DNA from: Bacteroidota bacterium
GTDB taxonomy: Bacteria > Bacteroidota > Bacteroidia > Bacteroidales > Lentimicrobiaceae
Direction: 5' to 3'
NCBI GenBank assembly: GCA_009773515.1
Contig: WSXX01000012.1
Location: forward strand, 124,001 to 188,000
DNA length: 64,000 nt
Position numbers and translations under genes: made by a program. Below the pieces are notes generated by a model, which had not been told where the DNA came from, did no database searches, and was given only the letters and a program-made list of their open reading frames with translations. This document shows positions 35,681 through 43,865 of the stretch, in pieces. How positions within the stretch are numbered: the first letter of the stretch is position 1; the number at the start of each line of letters is the position of its first letter.

Positions 35681-35699
35681 GTTCAGTTTTTTTTAACTT

Positions 35700-36365
35700 T
35701 TATCGTTCTCCGAAAAGGGCGGTTCCAATTCTCACCATTGTGCTGCCTTGCTCAATTGCAATGTGATAATCGCCTGACATTCCCATTGAAAGATGTGTGA
35801 AATAATCTTTTTCAGTGAAATAATCTGATTTAAGACGGTCAAAAAATGATTTCAACGAAGCAAATTCTCTTCTTACCGTTTCATCATCATCGGTGTATGT
35901 GGCCATTCCCATTAGTCCGCAAATGCGAATGTTTTTCATTTCACGAAATTCATCCGATTGCAACATCAGAATGGCTTCCTCTTCATCCAGACCAAATTTG
36001 CTCTCTTCTCTGGCGATATATATCTGCAACAAACAATCAATTATGCGATCATTTTTTAACGCCTGCCGGTCAACCTCCATCAGAAGTTTCAAACTATCGA
36101 TGCTGTGAATCAGATGAACGAAAGGAGCGATAAATTTTACTTTATTTGTTTGAAGATGCCCGATCTGATGCCATTTAATGTCAGCAGGCAAAAGTGGCTG
36201 TTTGTCAACCATTTCCTGTACCCTGTTTTCTCCAAAGTTGCGGAGACCCAATGAATATGCTTCTTCAAGTAATTCAATAGGTCTTGTTTTTGTAACTGCC
36301 ACCAGGGTGACATTCGGAGGCATCTCCCTTTGAATATTAATAATGTGCTCCGCAAGTATTTCCAT
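35700..36365 (-). CDS. yggS: YggS-family PLP-binding protein
   Basis: A 221-residue PLP-homeostasis protein. The PLP Lys is in VTLVAVTKTRPIELLEEAYS; other marks are GLRNFGENRVQEMVDKQPLL, WHQIGHLQTNKVKFIAPFV, ICGLMGMATYTDDDETVRRE, and the ending LSMGMSGDYHIAIEQGSTMV and RIGTALFGER. Length is normal. It has no known enzymatic reaction; it balances PLP and related amino acid pools. A -7-like box lies about 20 bases upstream of its start. Confidence 0.95.
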   Translation of the reverse strand: MEILAEHIINIQREMPPNVTLVAVTKTRPIELLEEAYSLGLRNFGENRVQEMVDKQPLLPADIKWHQIGHLQTNKVKFIAPFVHLIHSIDSLKLLMEVDRQALKNDRIIDCLLQIYIAREESKFGLDEEEAILMLQSDEFREMKNIRICGLMGMATYTDDDETVRREFASLKSFFDRLKSDYFTEKDYFTHLSMGMSGDYHIAIEQGSTMVRIGTALFGER

Positions 36366-36384
36366 TTCTATTGGCTTAGTCTTG

Positions 36385-36392
36385 CAAATTTA
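36385..36392 (-). promoter_or_regulatory. -7 promoter box for yggS (TAAATTTG on the minus strand)
   Basis: CAAATTTA on the plus strand reads TAAATTTG on the minus strand, 19 bases before the yggS start. Confidence 0.45.
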
Positions 36393-36523
36393 CTTTAAAA
36401 AACGGCATGGGGACAAGATAAACAGATAAACAAAGTATAATCAAACGTGCAATTTTACTTTATAAACTGAAGCACATAATATTGCCAGAAGTGCAAGACT
36501 GAAATTGTACCCGGCATTTCATT

Positions 36524-36531
36524 TATCTTTG
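36524..36531 (+). promoter_or_regulatory. -7 promoter box for the lipoprotein gene at 36548 (TATCTTTG)
   Basis: TATCTTTG fits TAnnTTTG and lies 16 bases before the ATG. A TTG at 36505 is the nearest -33-like sequence, but its 16-base spacing is short. Confidence 0.5.
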
Positions 36532-36547
36532 CGTAAACATAATTTTT

Positions 36548-37402
36548 ATGAAACGAGTAACTCATTATCTTCTGCTGTTGCTGTTGATCTTTGTTTTAGC
36601 AGGTGCTTTTTCGTGTTCCGACGAAAAGGAGATTGTTGATCCGCCACCGGTTGTTACTAACCCAAAATTTACAAGTATCAGTATTTCAGGAGATAATAAA
36701 GTAATTACTATCGGTTTTTCTGAAGGTGTATTTAAAGGCGGATTGGTAAATCAGCCGCTTTCGGGTGCTGACTTTTCGGTTTCCCTGACAGGAGGACAGG
36801 CAGTGCTCGACAGTTTCAGGTTAAATCATATCGCAAATGATACACTGGCTTACATCAGGCTATTTACCAGCGGATTGGCAACAGGGGAGGAGCAGATAAC
36901 AGTTGCACCGGTTACCGGAACATCTGTTGTAAATTCAGCTGCTATACCGATGAAGGCAAGTGAAAAAATATACATTATGTTGGCAGATATCGGTATTATT
37001 GGTGAATGGATTTCTACGGGAGCCAATCTATCCGTTATTTTCAGGAATTTTGGGTTTGATTCGGTTTACATGCATTACAAAGCTGATGATACTTTTATTT
37101 TTAAATCACACACAATCGGCGGGATTGAAAATGTAGTTACAGGAACATATCAGCAAAGCGTAAGTTCCGTCCCCGGATTCAGAATTATTAATCTGGAGCA
37201 ATTGACCCCGGTGTCAGCAAGCAATCAGGGGATTTTTAGTCTTGAGAATTCTGCTGTTGTAAAAATGACCTACGAAGTTGTACAAACAAGTCCTCAGGTA
37301 AATGGACTGACTCCTCCAACACCTGAACTGGGGTTTGGAAGTTCAGGATTATTGGGAAGCGACAACACTCAGGTATTTTTACGAACTGATACTGAATTGT
37401 AA
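36548..37402 (+). CDS. Lipoprotein with Ig-like and beta domains; paralogue of the protein at 46976
   Basis: A 284-residue lipoprotein; the lipobox LAGAFSCSD puts the lipid Cys near residue 23. Residues ~40-150 resemble a bacterial Ig-like fold (ITIGFSEGVFKGGLVNQPLSGADFSVSLTGG). The second half begins DIGIIGEWISTGANLSVIF and ends GLTPPTPELGFGSSGLLGS. The protein at 46976-47815 has the same layout and clear matches (DIGVIGKWQSSGLN..., GVTPATAAGGFGST...). No enzyme motif is visible. The shared C-terminal domain could bind a ligand. This copy stands alone, whereas the other sits inside the acyl-CoA ligase operon. Confidence 0.75.
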   Translation: MKRVTHYLLLLLLIFVLAGAFSCSDEKEIVDPPPVVTNPKFTSISISGDNKVITIGFSEGVFKGGLVNQPLSGADFSVSLTGGQAVLDSFRLNHIANDTLAYIRLFTSGLATGEEQITVAPVTGTSVVNSAAIPMKASEKIYIMLADIGIIGEWISTGANLSVIFRNFGFDSVYMHYKADDTFIFKSHTIGGIENVVTGTYQQSVSSVPGFRIINLEQLTPVSASNQGIFSLENSAVVKMTYEVVQTSPQVNGLTPPTPELGFGSSGLLGSDNTQVFLRTDTEL

Positions 37403-37548
37403 CACCCTTAATTCCAAATGAATATCGATGACTCGATGAAAGTCAGGGCTTGACTTGATTTTAGCTTGTTTTTGCAAAACGTTTGCTTTCAATTAGTCAA
37501 ACCTTTACTTGTGGATTTACTGAATTGTAATACCCTCATCGTTTTATA

Positions 37549-37585
37549 AAAAAGAAAAACCTCGTTCTATTTGGGAACGAGGTTT
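37549..37585 (-). terminator. Terminator after the nitronate monooxygenase gene
   Basis: Stem AAACCTCGTTC / GAACGAGGTTT with a 7-base loop. The A-rich left flank is a T run on the minus strand, so it ends the minus-strand gene at 37607. Confidence 0.8.
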
Positions 37586-37606
37586 AATTTTGATTTCAAG
37601 AGAGAA

Positions 37607-38695
37607 TCAATCTTTTGATTCAGTCTTATTGATGGCAGTTTGAAAATCAGCAACCAGTTCTCTGAAGATTTCTTTAACAGTGGTTATTTTGGTTGCCAGG
37701 TGAGCATTACTTCCTGCAAAAGCATAACCGCCTTCCATATTTCCTTTATAAGCATTGTAAAGTGCTGTAATAATGCAATATGGGCTGCTTGAAACATCGC
37801 AGGTTTTAATGCAGTGGAAGGGGCATTTTATGGGTGTTTTCAACCCTTGTTTCACCTTTTCGATGAAATTGTTTCCCACGGCTCTTCCTGGCATTCCGAC
37901 AGGACTCTGAATGATTTCAATATCGTTAATGCCCGCGTTGATATAAGCTTGTTTGAAGCCCATTGAAGCGTCACACTCTTCTGTTGTTACGAAACGTGTG
38001 CCCATCTGAACGCCTTTGGCGCCTTTTTTAAGAATGTCGTAGATATCCTGACCGGTGTAAATACCACCGGCTGCAATAACCGGAATTTCCTGATTGTATT
38101 TATCCTCAAAATACCTGACTTCCCTGACAACTTCAGGAATAAGTTCTTCAAGTGTAAAATTTGAATCATCAATCTGATCTTTTTTAAAGCCAAGATGACC
38201 ACCCGCTTTAGGGCCTTCAACTACAAAAGCATCGGGCAGGTAGTTGTGAAGCGTTTTCCACTTATCGCAAATGAGCTTGGCAGCGCGCCCGGACGAAACT
38301 ATTGGCACCAGTTTGGTTGTGCTGTCGGGTTTCAGAAATTTCGGCAATTCGAAAGGTAAGCCTGCACCTGAAAAAATGATGTCAGCTTTTTCTGAAATGG
38401 CAGTATTTACCAGATCGGCAAAATTCGACATGGCCACCATAATATTTACACCAATAATACCCTGGGTTTTTTCTTTCGCGAGTCTGATTTCTTTCCGAAG
38501 ACCTTCAATGTTGGCTTCCAGATAGTTAAGTGCAGAATTTCTGTGCACCAGTCCAAGTCCTGCGGCTGATATAACGCCAACTCCGCCTTCATTTGCTACT
38601 GCAGCTGCAAGGCCTGACATTGATATACCAACACCCATTCCTCCTTGTATGATAGGCACCGGAATGGTGAGCCCACCAATTTTTAATTCCCTCAT
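37607..38695 (-). CDS. Nitronate monooxygenase-family flavoprotein
   Basis: About 362 residues from the ATG at 38695; an upstream start at 38746 adds unlikely residues. It is a TIM-barrel FMN enzyme of the nitronate monooxygenase/FabK group. Marks are PVPIIQGGMGVGISMSGLAA, IFSGAGLPFELPKFL, VEGPKAGGHLGF, PVIAAGGIYTGQDIYDIL and KGAKGVQMGTRFVTTEECDA. Five Cys near the C-terminus (CPFHCIKTCDVSSSPYC) form a cluster seen in this subfamily. It may detoxify nitronates or act as an enoyl-ACP reductase (FabK); sequence alone does not decide. A weak minus-strand TACCTTTA lies near the start. Confidence 0.85.
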   Translation of the reverse strand: MRELKIGGLTIPVPIIQGGMGVGISMSGLAAAVANEGGVGVISAAGLGLVHRNSALNYLEANIEGLRKEIRLAKEKTQGIIGVNIMVAMSNFADLVNTAISEKADIIFSGAGLPFELPKFLKPDSTTKLVPIVSSGRAAKLICDKWKTLHNYLPDAFVVEGPKAGGHLGFKKDQIDDSNFTLEELIPEVVREVRYFEDKYNQEIPVIAAGGIYTGQDIYDILKKGAKGVQMGTRFVTTEECDASMGFKQAYINAGINDIEIIQSPVGMPGRAVGNNFIEKVKQGLKTPIKCPFHCIKTCDVSSSPYCIITALYNAYKGNMEGGYAFAGSNAHLATKITTVKEIFRELVADFQTAINKTESKD

Positions 38696-38892
38696 TATCC
38701 CTGTAAGATTAATAGTCGTTAATGGGTGTAAAGGTACGACAAACAATGACCACTAATGAAAATATGAAAATATTTATATGTGTTAACTATGAGTCACTTA
38801 GAGCTGAATTATTGCCTTCATTAAAATTTTCAGTTTCTTTGCCTGTCAAATGTTTCATTATCTTAGCATGAAATTAAAGCTACTGATAACCA

Positions 38893-40326
38893 ATGCCTGC
38901 CCGACTGTCGAATTTTACAACTTTTGCAAATACACTTTTGCCACATGAAGTATCGTACCTTCAGGCTGTAAATCAATTTAAGGATACTGAAAATATTGGT
39001 GTTCTTGACCTGATACTCTACAATACACACAATCCAGAGCAGACTTTCCCTTATAAACTATCGATTGATAAGCGCAAATATTCCAATCTTAAAATCTGGA
39101 TTACTGAAAAGCTGAAATCAATTGATGTAGATGCCTATTACAGCTGGTTGCTTGAGATTGACCGTAAAATAATGACGGATAATATTTCGCCGCGCGAAGA
39201 AGATGCGTTGATCAGACTTATTAAGGGTTTTGATAAACCGCCCTATTATTTTATACGGCTCTATGAAATCATCCGGAATTATCGTTTTTACCTGCTTATA
39301 AGATTCCGACATCATTACAATCAGATTGTTGACCGGTTTCTGACTGATTTTCAGGAGCTCTACAATAATTGCACGGAAGTTAACCGGCAACTGCATGAAG
39401 CAACAATTGATATTGTTAACCAATATGCCCAAAATAAAACCGAATCACGAAAGTGGGAACAATGGCTGAAAAATGTCTTTTATAATGACAAACTTGATGG
39501 CTTAAACCGATATCTTGCGATTGTAAGGCTGACTCTTATCTACTTCAATTACAAGGAATACGACAAATTGGACACCTTGTATAATGACCTTGACAGGATG
39601 ATGCGTGAAGGACAATTCTATTCCCGTCGCATCTTACTGAATTATTATGCCAATCGGGTAATGCTTCATTCAAAGCGAAATGAGCTGGATAAGGCATCGG
39701 AATATGGCTACTTGTCAATCAGGCAACACTCCGGCGATTACCTCCATTATGTGAACAACCTCTGTGCGGTGCTGCTCAGGCAGAATATGAACACCAAAGC
39801 GCTGAAGCTGATGCAGGATTCATTTCCCGAACTTAAAAATACCAAAAGTCATCACAACAGGGTGGGTTTTGCCTCATTTTATATCAGGGCACTGAACAAA
39901 AACAAGCGGGCAGCAGAGGCAGCCGACTATGCCGAAACCTTCCTGAATGGCTACAGAGAGCAAATCTTTGAATTTCGCTGGCATACTTTCTTTGCCTCTT
40001 ACATGCAGTCGCTTACCGCGATGGAGAAGTATTCCCGTGTGATTCAATTATCTAAACGCTATAAGCTAATGGATAGGGAAAGTGAATACAAATTACGTGC
40101 AGTTTACATTCCTACCATTTCGTGGTATCATGCCGTTGCCGAGTATAAAGAGCTGGAAACCAATTTACATGAATTACTTTCGCAGATACATGAACCTGCT
40201 CTGCCGCTGCTGTCAGATCCGCATAAATGTCGCTTAATGGCCGATCTGGGCAGGGAGTTGCATGTGCATGTGCCGGAAATATTTTTGAAAGACGGAAATA
40301 TTTACGGGTTGCTGCTAAATGCTTAA
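38893..40326 (+). CDS. TPR-like helical protein of unknown function
   Basis: A 477-residue protein with no signal peptide. I do not recognise a family. From about residue 180 it looks like helical repeats of the TPR kind: DGLNRYLAIVRLTLIYFNYK, LNYYANRVMLHSKRNELDKA, DYLHYVNNLCAVLLRQNMNT and VGFASFYIRALNKNKRAAEA. The N-terminal third (HEVSYLQAVNQFKDTENIGV onward) is a different helical module rich in Tyr, Arg and Lys. Basic and aromatic residues are frequent, so it may bind nucleic acid or protein. The 33 bases after its stop lead into the inverted-repeat element at 40359. Function unknown. Confidence 0.65.
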   Translation: MPARLSNFTTFANTLLPHEVSYLQAVNQFKDTENIGVLDLILYNTHNPEQTFPYKLSIDKRKYSNLKIWITEKLKSIDVDAYYSWLLEIDRKIMTDNISPREEDALIRLIKGFDKPPYYFIRLYEIIRNYRFYLLIRFRHHYNQIVDRFLTDFQELYNNCTEVNRQLHEATIDIVNQYAQNKTESRKWEQWLKNVFYNDKLDGLNRYLAIVRLTLIYFNYKEYDKLDTLYNDLDRMMREGQFYSRRILLNYYANRVMLHSKRNELDKASEYGYLSIRQHSGDYLHYVNNLCAVLLRQNMNTKALKLMQDSFPELKNTKSHHNRVGFASFYIRALNKNKRAAEAADYAETFLNGYREQIFEFRWHTFFASYMQSLTAMEKYSRVIQLSKRYKLMDRESEYKLRAVYIPTISWYHAVAEYKELETNLHELLSQIHEPALPLLSDPHKCRLMADLGRELHVHVPEIFLKDGNIYGLLLNA

Positions 40327-40358
40327 AAAGACGCCTGCAAGAATTACAGTTTACCATT

Positions 40359-40632
40359 CAATGTCGTTTAGTTAAGACCTCGGATGGAATATAAAATAAA
40401 AAAGTATCCTTCGACTCCGCTCAGGAGGACATCGTATAGAGCAGATAACGTGTGCATTAAAGAGAACCATTGCTGACCTAACACGAATGTCACACTGAGC
40501 GGAGTCGAAGTGTTTAAATGCTTGATTTAACTGTCATCTCCGCATTATGCTCAATTTTTTTTGAGTGCAAACTCAGGATGACTGTCAGTCTGAGCGGAGT
40601 CGAAGACAATTTTTCTTAACTAAACGACATTG
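40359..40632. mobile_element. MITE-like element with 18-bp perfect terminal inverted repeats
   Basis: CAATGTCGTTTAGTTAAG at 40359-40376 is repeated in inverted form at 40615-40632, giving a 274-base element with perfect ends and no credible gene. Inside lie three copies of CTGAGCGGAGTCGAAG (40409-40424 inverted, 40495-40510, 40590-40605). Short similar flanks (TTTACCATT on the left, TTTACCAATT on the right) may be the target-site duplication or chance. It fills most of the 500-base gap 40327-40826; the remaining ~190 bases before the thiolase show nothing I can name. The mobile nature is inferred from the structure. Confidence 0.6.
40409..40605. repeat. Three copies of CTGAGCGGAGTCGAAG
   Basis: Copies at 40409-40424 (minus orientation, reading CTTCGACTCCGCTCAG), 40495-40510 and 40590-40605 (plus). 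Perfect 16-base identity. The motif resembles an intergenic repeat widespread in Bacteroidota, but that is from memory, not tested. Confidence 0.8.
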
Positions 40633-40826
40633 GTTTACCAATTATGAATTACAAGTCAGGCCTATTATAAATTTACTAATATTAGCTGATATTCAATTAT
40701 ATACAACATTTTCAAGTACAGTTCGGTTAAAAAGTCAGCCCTTACCATCTTTCATTTAACCTTTCCTGCTTAAGCCAAAGCTATTTACTTAGCATTTTAT
40801 TTCAGAACACTGCAAAACAACCAGAT

Positions 40827-42008
40827 ATGAGAGAAGTTGTGATTGTATCAGCAGCCCGCACACCCATTGGATCATTCGGTGGAAGTCTTGCCGGCATAAG
40901 CGCTGTTGAATTAGGCACTATCGCTGCAAAAGAAGCCATCAAACGCGCAGGTATTGATCCTTCAGAAATTGATGATGTGATTGTTGGAAATATACTTTCA
41001 GCGGGACTTGGACAAAATGTAGCCCGTCAGATATCCATTTATTCCGGTATCCCGGAAACGGTTACAGCCATGACCATCAACAAATTATGTGGTTCTGGTT
41101 TACGTGCTGTTAGCATGGCTGCTCAGTTTATCATGTTGGGCGATGCAGATGTAATTCTTGCCGGAGGTACTGAAAGTATGACCAATGCTCCATATCTTCT
41201 GCCTAAAGGTCGTTATGGGTATAGAATGGGTGATGGCAAAATCATCGATAGCATGATTCATGACGGGCTTACCGAAACATTCAACAATTACCACATGGGC
41301 GTTACGGCAGAAAACATTGCAAAGCGCTGGAACATAAGTCGTGAAGAACAGGATGAATTTGCACTTCAGAGTCAGCTAAAGACTGAAGCTGCTCAGAAAT
41401 CCGGAAAATTTAAGGATGAAATTGCACCTGTGGTTATACCGCAGCGCAAAGGAGAGCCTGTGGTGGTCGATGCTGACGAGTATCCCCGCCATGGCTCTAC
41501 GATTGACAAACTGACGAAACTTCCACCGGCATTCGATAAAGCAGGTACAGTTACTGCAGGAAATTCCTCAGGTATAAACGATGGTGCTGCCATGCTGATC
41601 GTTATGTCAAAACAAAAAGCCGATGAACTGGGACTTAAACCTTTGGTTACCATAAAATCCTACGCGTCTGTTGCGCTTGATCCAACCATTATGGGATACG
41701 GCCCTGTGCCGGCTTCGCGCAAAGCCCTTGAAAAAATCGGATATTCCATAGATCAGATTGATCTTGTGGAAGCCAATGAAGCTTTTGCTTCACAATCAAT
41801 TGCTGTAACCCGCGATCTGGGACTTGATCCGTCAAAAGTCAATGTTAACGGCGGTGCAATTGCTTTGGGACATCCCATCGGAGCTTCAGGAGCACGAATT
41901 CTAACAACCCTGATTTATGAAATGATCAGACGCGATGCAAAAACCGGACTTGCCACACTTTGTATAGGTGGTGGAATGGGAACATCCTTAATTGTCGAAC
42001 GAGCTTAA
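40827..42008 (+). CDS. Acetyl-CoA acetyltransferase (thiolase)
   Basis: A 393-residue thiolase. The nucleophile Cys88 lies in [11 protein letters not shown]; the other catalytic segments are [20 protein letters not shown] (His) and [15 protein letters not shown] (second Cys). [15 protein letters not shown] and [16 protein letters not shown] are also typical. Length and motifs match acetoacetyl-CoA thiolase (PhaA/AtoB type), which joins two acetyl-CoA or cleaves acetoacetyl-CoA. It leads a run of genes on the plus strand, with an SDR reductase 72 bases downstream, as in hydroxybutyrate or acyl degradation clusters. Confidence 0.93.
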   Translation: MREVVIVSAARTPIGSFGGSLAGISAVELGTIAAKEAIKRAGIDPSEIDDVIVGNILSAGLGQNVARQISIYSGIPETVTAMTINKLCGSGLRAVSMAAQFIMLGDADVILAGGTESMTNAPYLLPKGRYGYRMGDGKIIDSMIHDGLTETFNNYHMGVTAENIAKRWNISREEQDEFALQSQLKTEAAQKSGKFKDEIAPVVIPQRKGEPVVVDADEYPRHGSTIDKLTKLPPAFDKAGTVTAGNSSGINDGAAMLIVMSKQKADELGLKPLVTIKSYASVALDPTIMGYGPVPASRKALEKIGYSIDQIDLVEANEAFASQSIAVTRDLGLDPSKVNVNGGAIALGHPIGASGARILTTLIYEMIRRDAKTGLATLCIGGGMGTSLIVERA

Positions 42009-42080
42009 ATAAGAGATTTCAGCTATCTGAAAAAAGTAAGCAATGGCACTTCAACAAAGTGCCTTCAAATAAAAACAGTG

Positions 42081-42824
42081 ATGAAAAGACTTGAAAATAA
42101 AATAGCCATTATTACCGGTGGTGCTGATGGAATCGGCAAAGCCACTGCAATTCGTTTTGCTCAGGAAGGCGCGGTTGCCATTATCTGGGATCTGAACGAA
42201 GAAAAAGGTGAGCGTTTGGTTGAAGACATCCGCAGCGATGGTGGAAATGCTGACTTTTATAAAGTTAACACTGCAGATTATCAGCAGGTTGAAGCTTCAG
42301 CAACTGCAGTCGCTGAAAAGTACGGCAAGATTGATATTTTGATCAACAATGCCGGAATAACCCGCGATGCAAGTCTGAAAAAAATGACTATTGAGCATTG
42401 GCAACAGGTGATAGATGTCAATTTGAGCGGCGTATTTTATTGTACCAAAGCCATATCGCCATTTATGCTGGATAAGGGTTATGGTCGTATCATCACAACT
42501 TCATCGGTAGTAGCACTGTATGGAAATTTCGGGCAAACGAATTACGTGGCCACCAAGGCCGGTGTAATTGGCATGACCAAAACCTGGGCCCGTGAATTGG
42601 GCCGAAAAGGAATTACCGCCAATGCGATTGCTCCGGGTTTTATCTCCACCGAAATGGTCACGCTGATGCCTGAAAATGTGCTCGCATCCATGCGCGAAAA
42701 AGTTCCGCTTGGCAGATTGGGCAAACCCGAAGAAATTGCAAGTGCATTTGTATTTCTGGCTTCGGATGAAGCAGCTTACATTAATGGAGCTGTTTTGAGT
42801 GTTGATGGAGGTATAACAATCTAA
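42081..42824 (+). CDS. SDR reductase (FabG/PhaB-like)
   Basis: A 247-residue short-chain dehydrogenase from the ATG at 42081 (a GTG just before it is possible). It has IITGGADGIGKATAIRFAQE, the Asp/Asn after beta-2 in WDLNEE (pointing to NAD(H) rather than NADP(H) use), NNAGITRDASLKKMTIEHWQ, TTSSVVALYGNFGQTNYVAT (Ser and Tyr), and INGAVLSVDGGITI. It is about half identical by eye to the FabG at 4886. Next to a thiolase it is likely to be an acetoacetyl-CoA or 3-hydroxyacyl-CoA reductase/dehydrogenase, but the direction in the cell is unknown. The KAS III-like gene follows 11 bases on. Confidence 0.88.
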   Translation: MKRLENKIAIITGGADGIGKATAIRFAQEGAVAIIWDLNEEKGERLVEDIRSDGGNADFYKVNTADYQQVEASATAVAEKYGKIDILINNAGITRDASLKKMTIEHWQQVIDVNLSGVFYCTKAISPFMLDKGYGRIITTSSVVALYGNFGQTNYVATKAGVIGMTKTWARELGRKGITANAIAPGFISTEMVTLMPENVLASMREKVPLGRLGKPEEIASAFVFLASDEAAYINGAVLSVDGGITI

Positions 42825-42835
42825 TAATCTGACTG

Positions 42836-43825
42836 ATGCGAAATGCAATAATTCACTCAACCGGTGCATATGTTCCCGAAAGGATTGTGCCAAACAGTTA
42901 TTTTGATGAACTGCTTGGCGAAAATGTGAGCGATTGGCTGGTTGAAAATGTACACATTCATGAGCGGAGATGGGCTGCTGAAAATCAATCAACGGCTGAC
43001 CTATGTATACCCGCGGCAAAACAAGCCATGGAAAGGGGAGGCCTGAAACCTGAAGACATTGATCTGCTGATTATTTCAACAGATACTCCTGAGTTTATTT
43101 CGCCTTCAACCGCTTCGAAAGTTCAGTATGAACTTGGCCTTGTTAATGCAGGAACCTTTGATGTAAATACTGCCTGCGCAGGATTTGTGACCGCTCTTGA
43201 CATCGGATCAAAGTACATTAAGGCCGATAATCAATACAAATATGTAATGGTGATCGGGGCTTATGCAATGAGCAAATATTTGAATATGCAGGACAAAAAA
43301 ACTGTTACTTTATTTGCTGATGGAGCTGGTGTAATGATTCTGAAAGCTGAAGAAACAGATAATCAGGGATTTCTGGCCAGCGAACTTTTGACTCAAGGTC
43401 AATATTATGGTTATATGGGTATTTATGCCGGAGGTACTTTTCAGCCGGTTACCCGCGAAGTTGTTGAAAACAAGGACCATCTGCTGAAATTTGTTCAAAA
43501 ATTTCCGAAGGAGCTCAACCCGGAAATGTGGAGTAAAATGGCCACTGACCTTACTTTAAGGATAGGGGAGAACCCTCAATCGGTTGACCATTATTTTATG
43601 ACGCAGATCAACATCAACAGCATTTGGGAAACCATGGACAGACTGAATGTGCATCGCGATAAAGCGCATACCATAATGCAATATTACGGTTATACAGGTT
43701 CGGCATGTATTCCCCTGGCTTTTGATGATGCTGTAACAAAAGGAAAAGTCAAGCGCGGTGAATTGCTGGTATTTATCGGTTCCGGTGGTGGACTTGCGTT
43801 TGCATCAGCAGCTTTCAGGTATTAG
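42836..43825 (+). CDS. KAS III (FabH)-like protein lacking the catalytic His and Asn
   Basis: A 329-residue thiolase-fold protein of the 3-oxoacyl-ACP synthase III family. The nucleophile Cys is kept (C114 in NTACAGFVTALD). The usual His of PHQAN is Thr256 in FMTQININS, and the usual Asn of YGNTSAASIP is Tyr286 in YYGYTGSACIPLAF. The C-terminal FIGSGGGLAFASAAF is normal. With Cys alone the enzyme is unlikely to decarboxylate malonyl-ACP; it may instead transfer acyl groups, like the KAS III-type acyltransferases. It is placed between a reductase and a Na+ symporter in one operon, so it may handle an acyl-CoA of that pathway. The start codon and length (329) are normal for FabH. Confidence 0.85.
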   Translation: MRNAIIHSTGAYVPERIVPNSYFDELLGENVSDWLVENVHIHERRWAAENQSTADLCIPAAKQAMERGGLKPEDIDLLIISTDTPEFISPSTASKVQYELGLVNAGTFDVNTACAGFVTALDIGSKYIKADNQYKYVMVIGAYAMSKYLNMQDKKTVTLFADGAGVMILKAEETDNQGFLASELLTQGQYYGYMGIYAGGTFQPVTREVVENKDHLLKFVQKFPKELNPEMWSKMATDLTLRIGENPQSVDHYFMTQININSIWETMDRLNVHRDKAHTIMQYYGYTGSACIPLAFDDAVTKGKVKRGELLVFIGSGGGLAFASAAFRY

Positions 43826-43865
43826 TCAATAAGGATAATCTTCACAGAAATAAAAATAACTAAAA

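Noticed and set aside
40565-40759. Frame of 64 codons inside and beyond the inverted-repeat element
   Set aside because: It spans the element end and one of its repeats, so it is not a gene.
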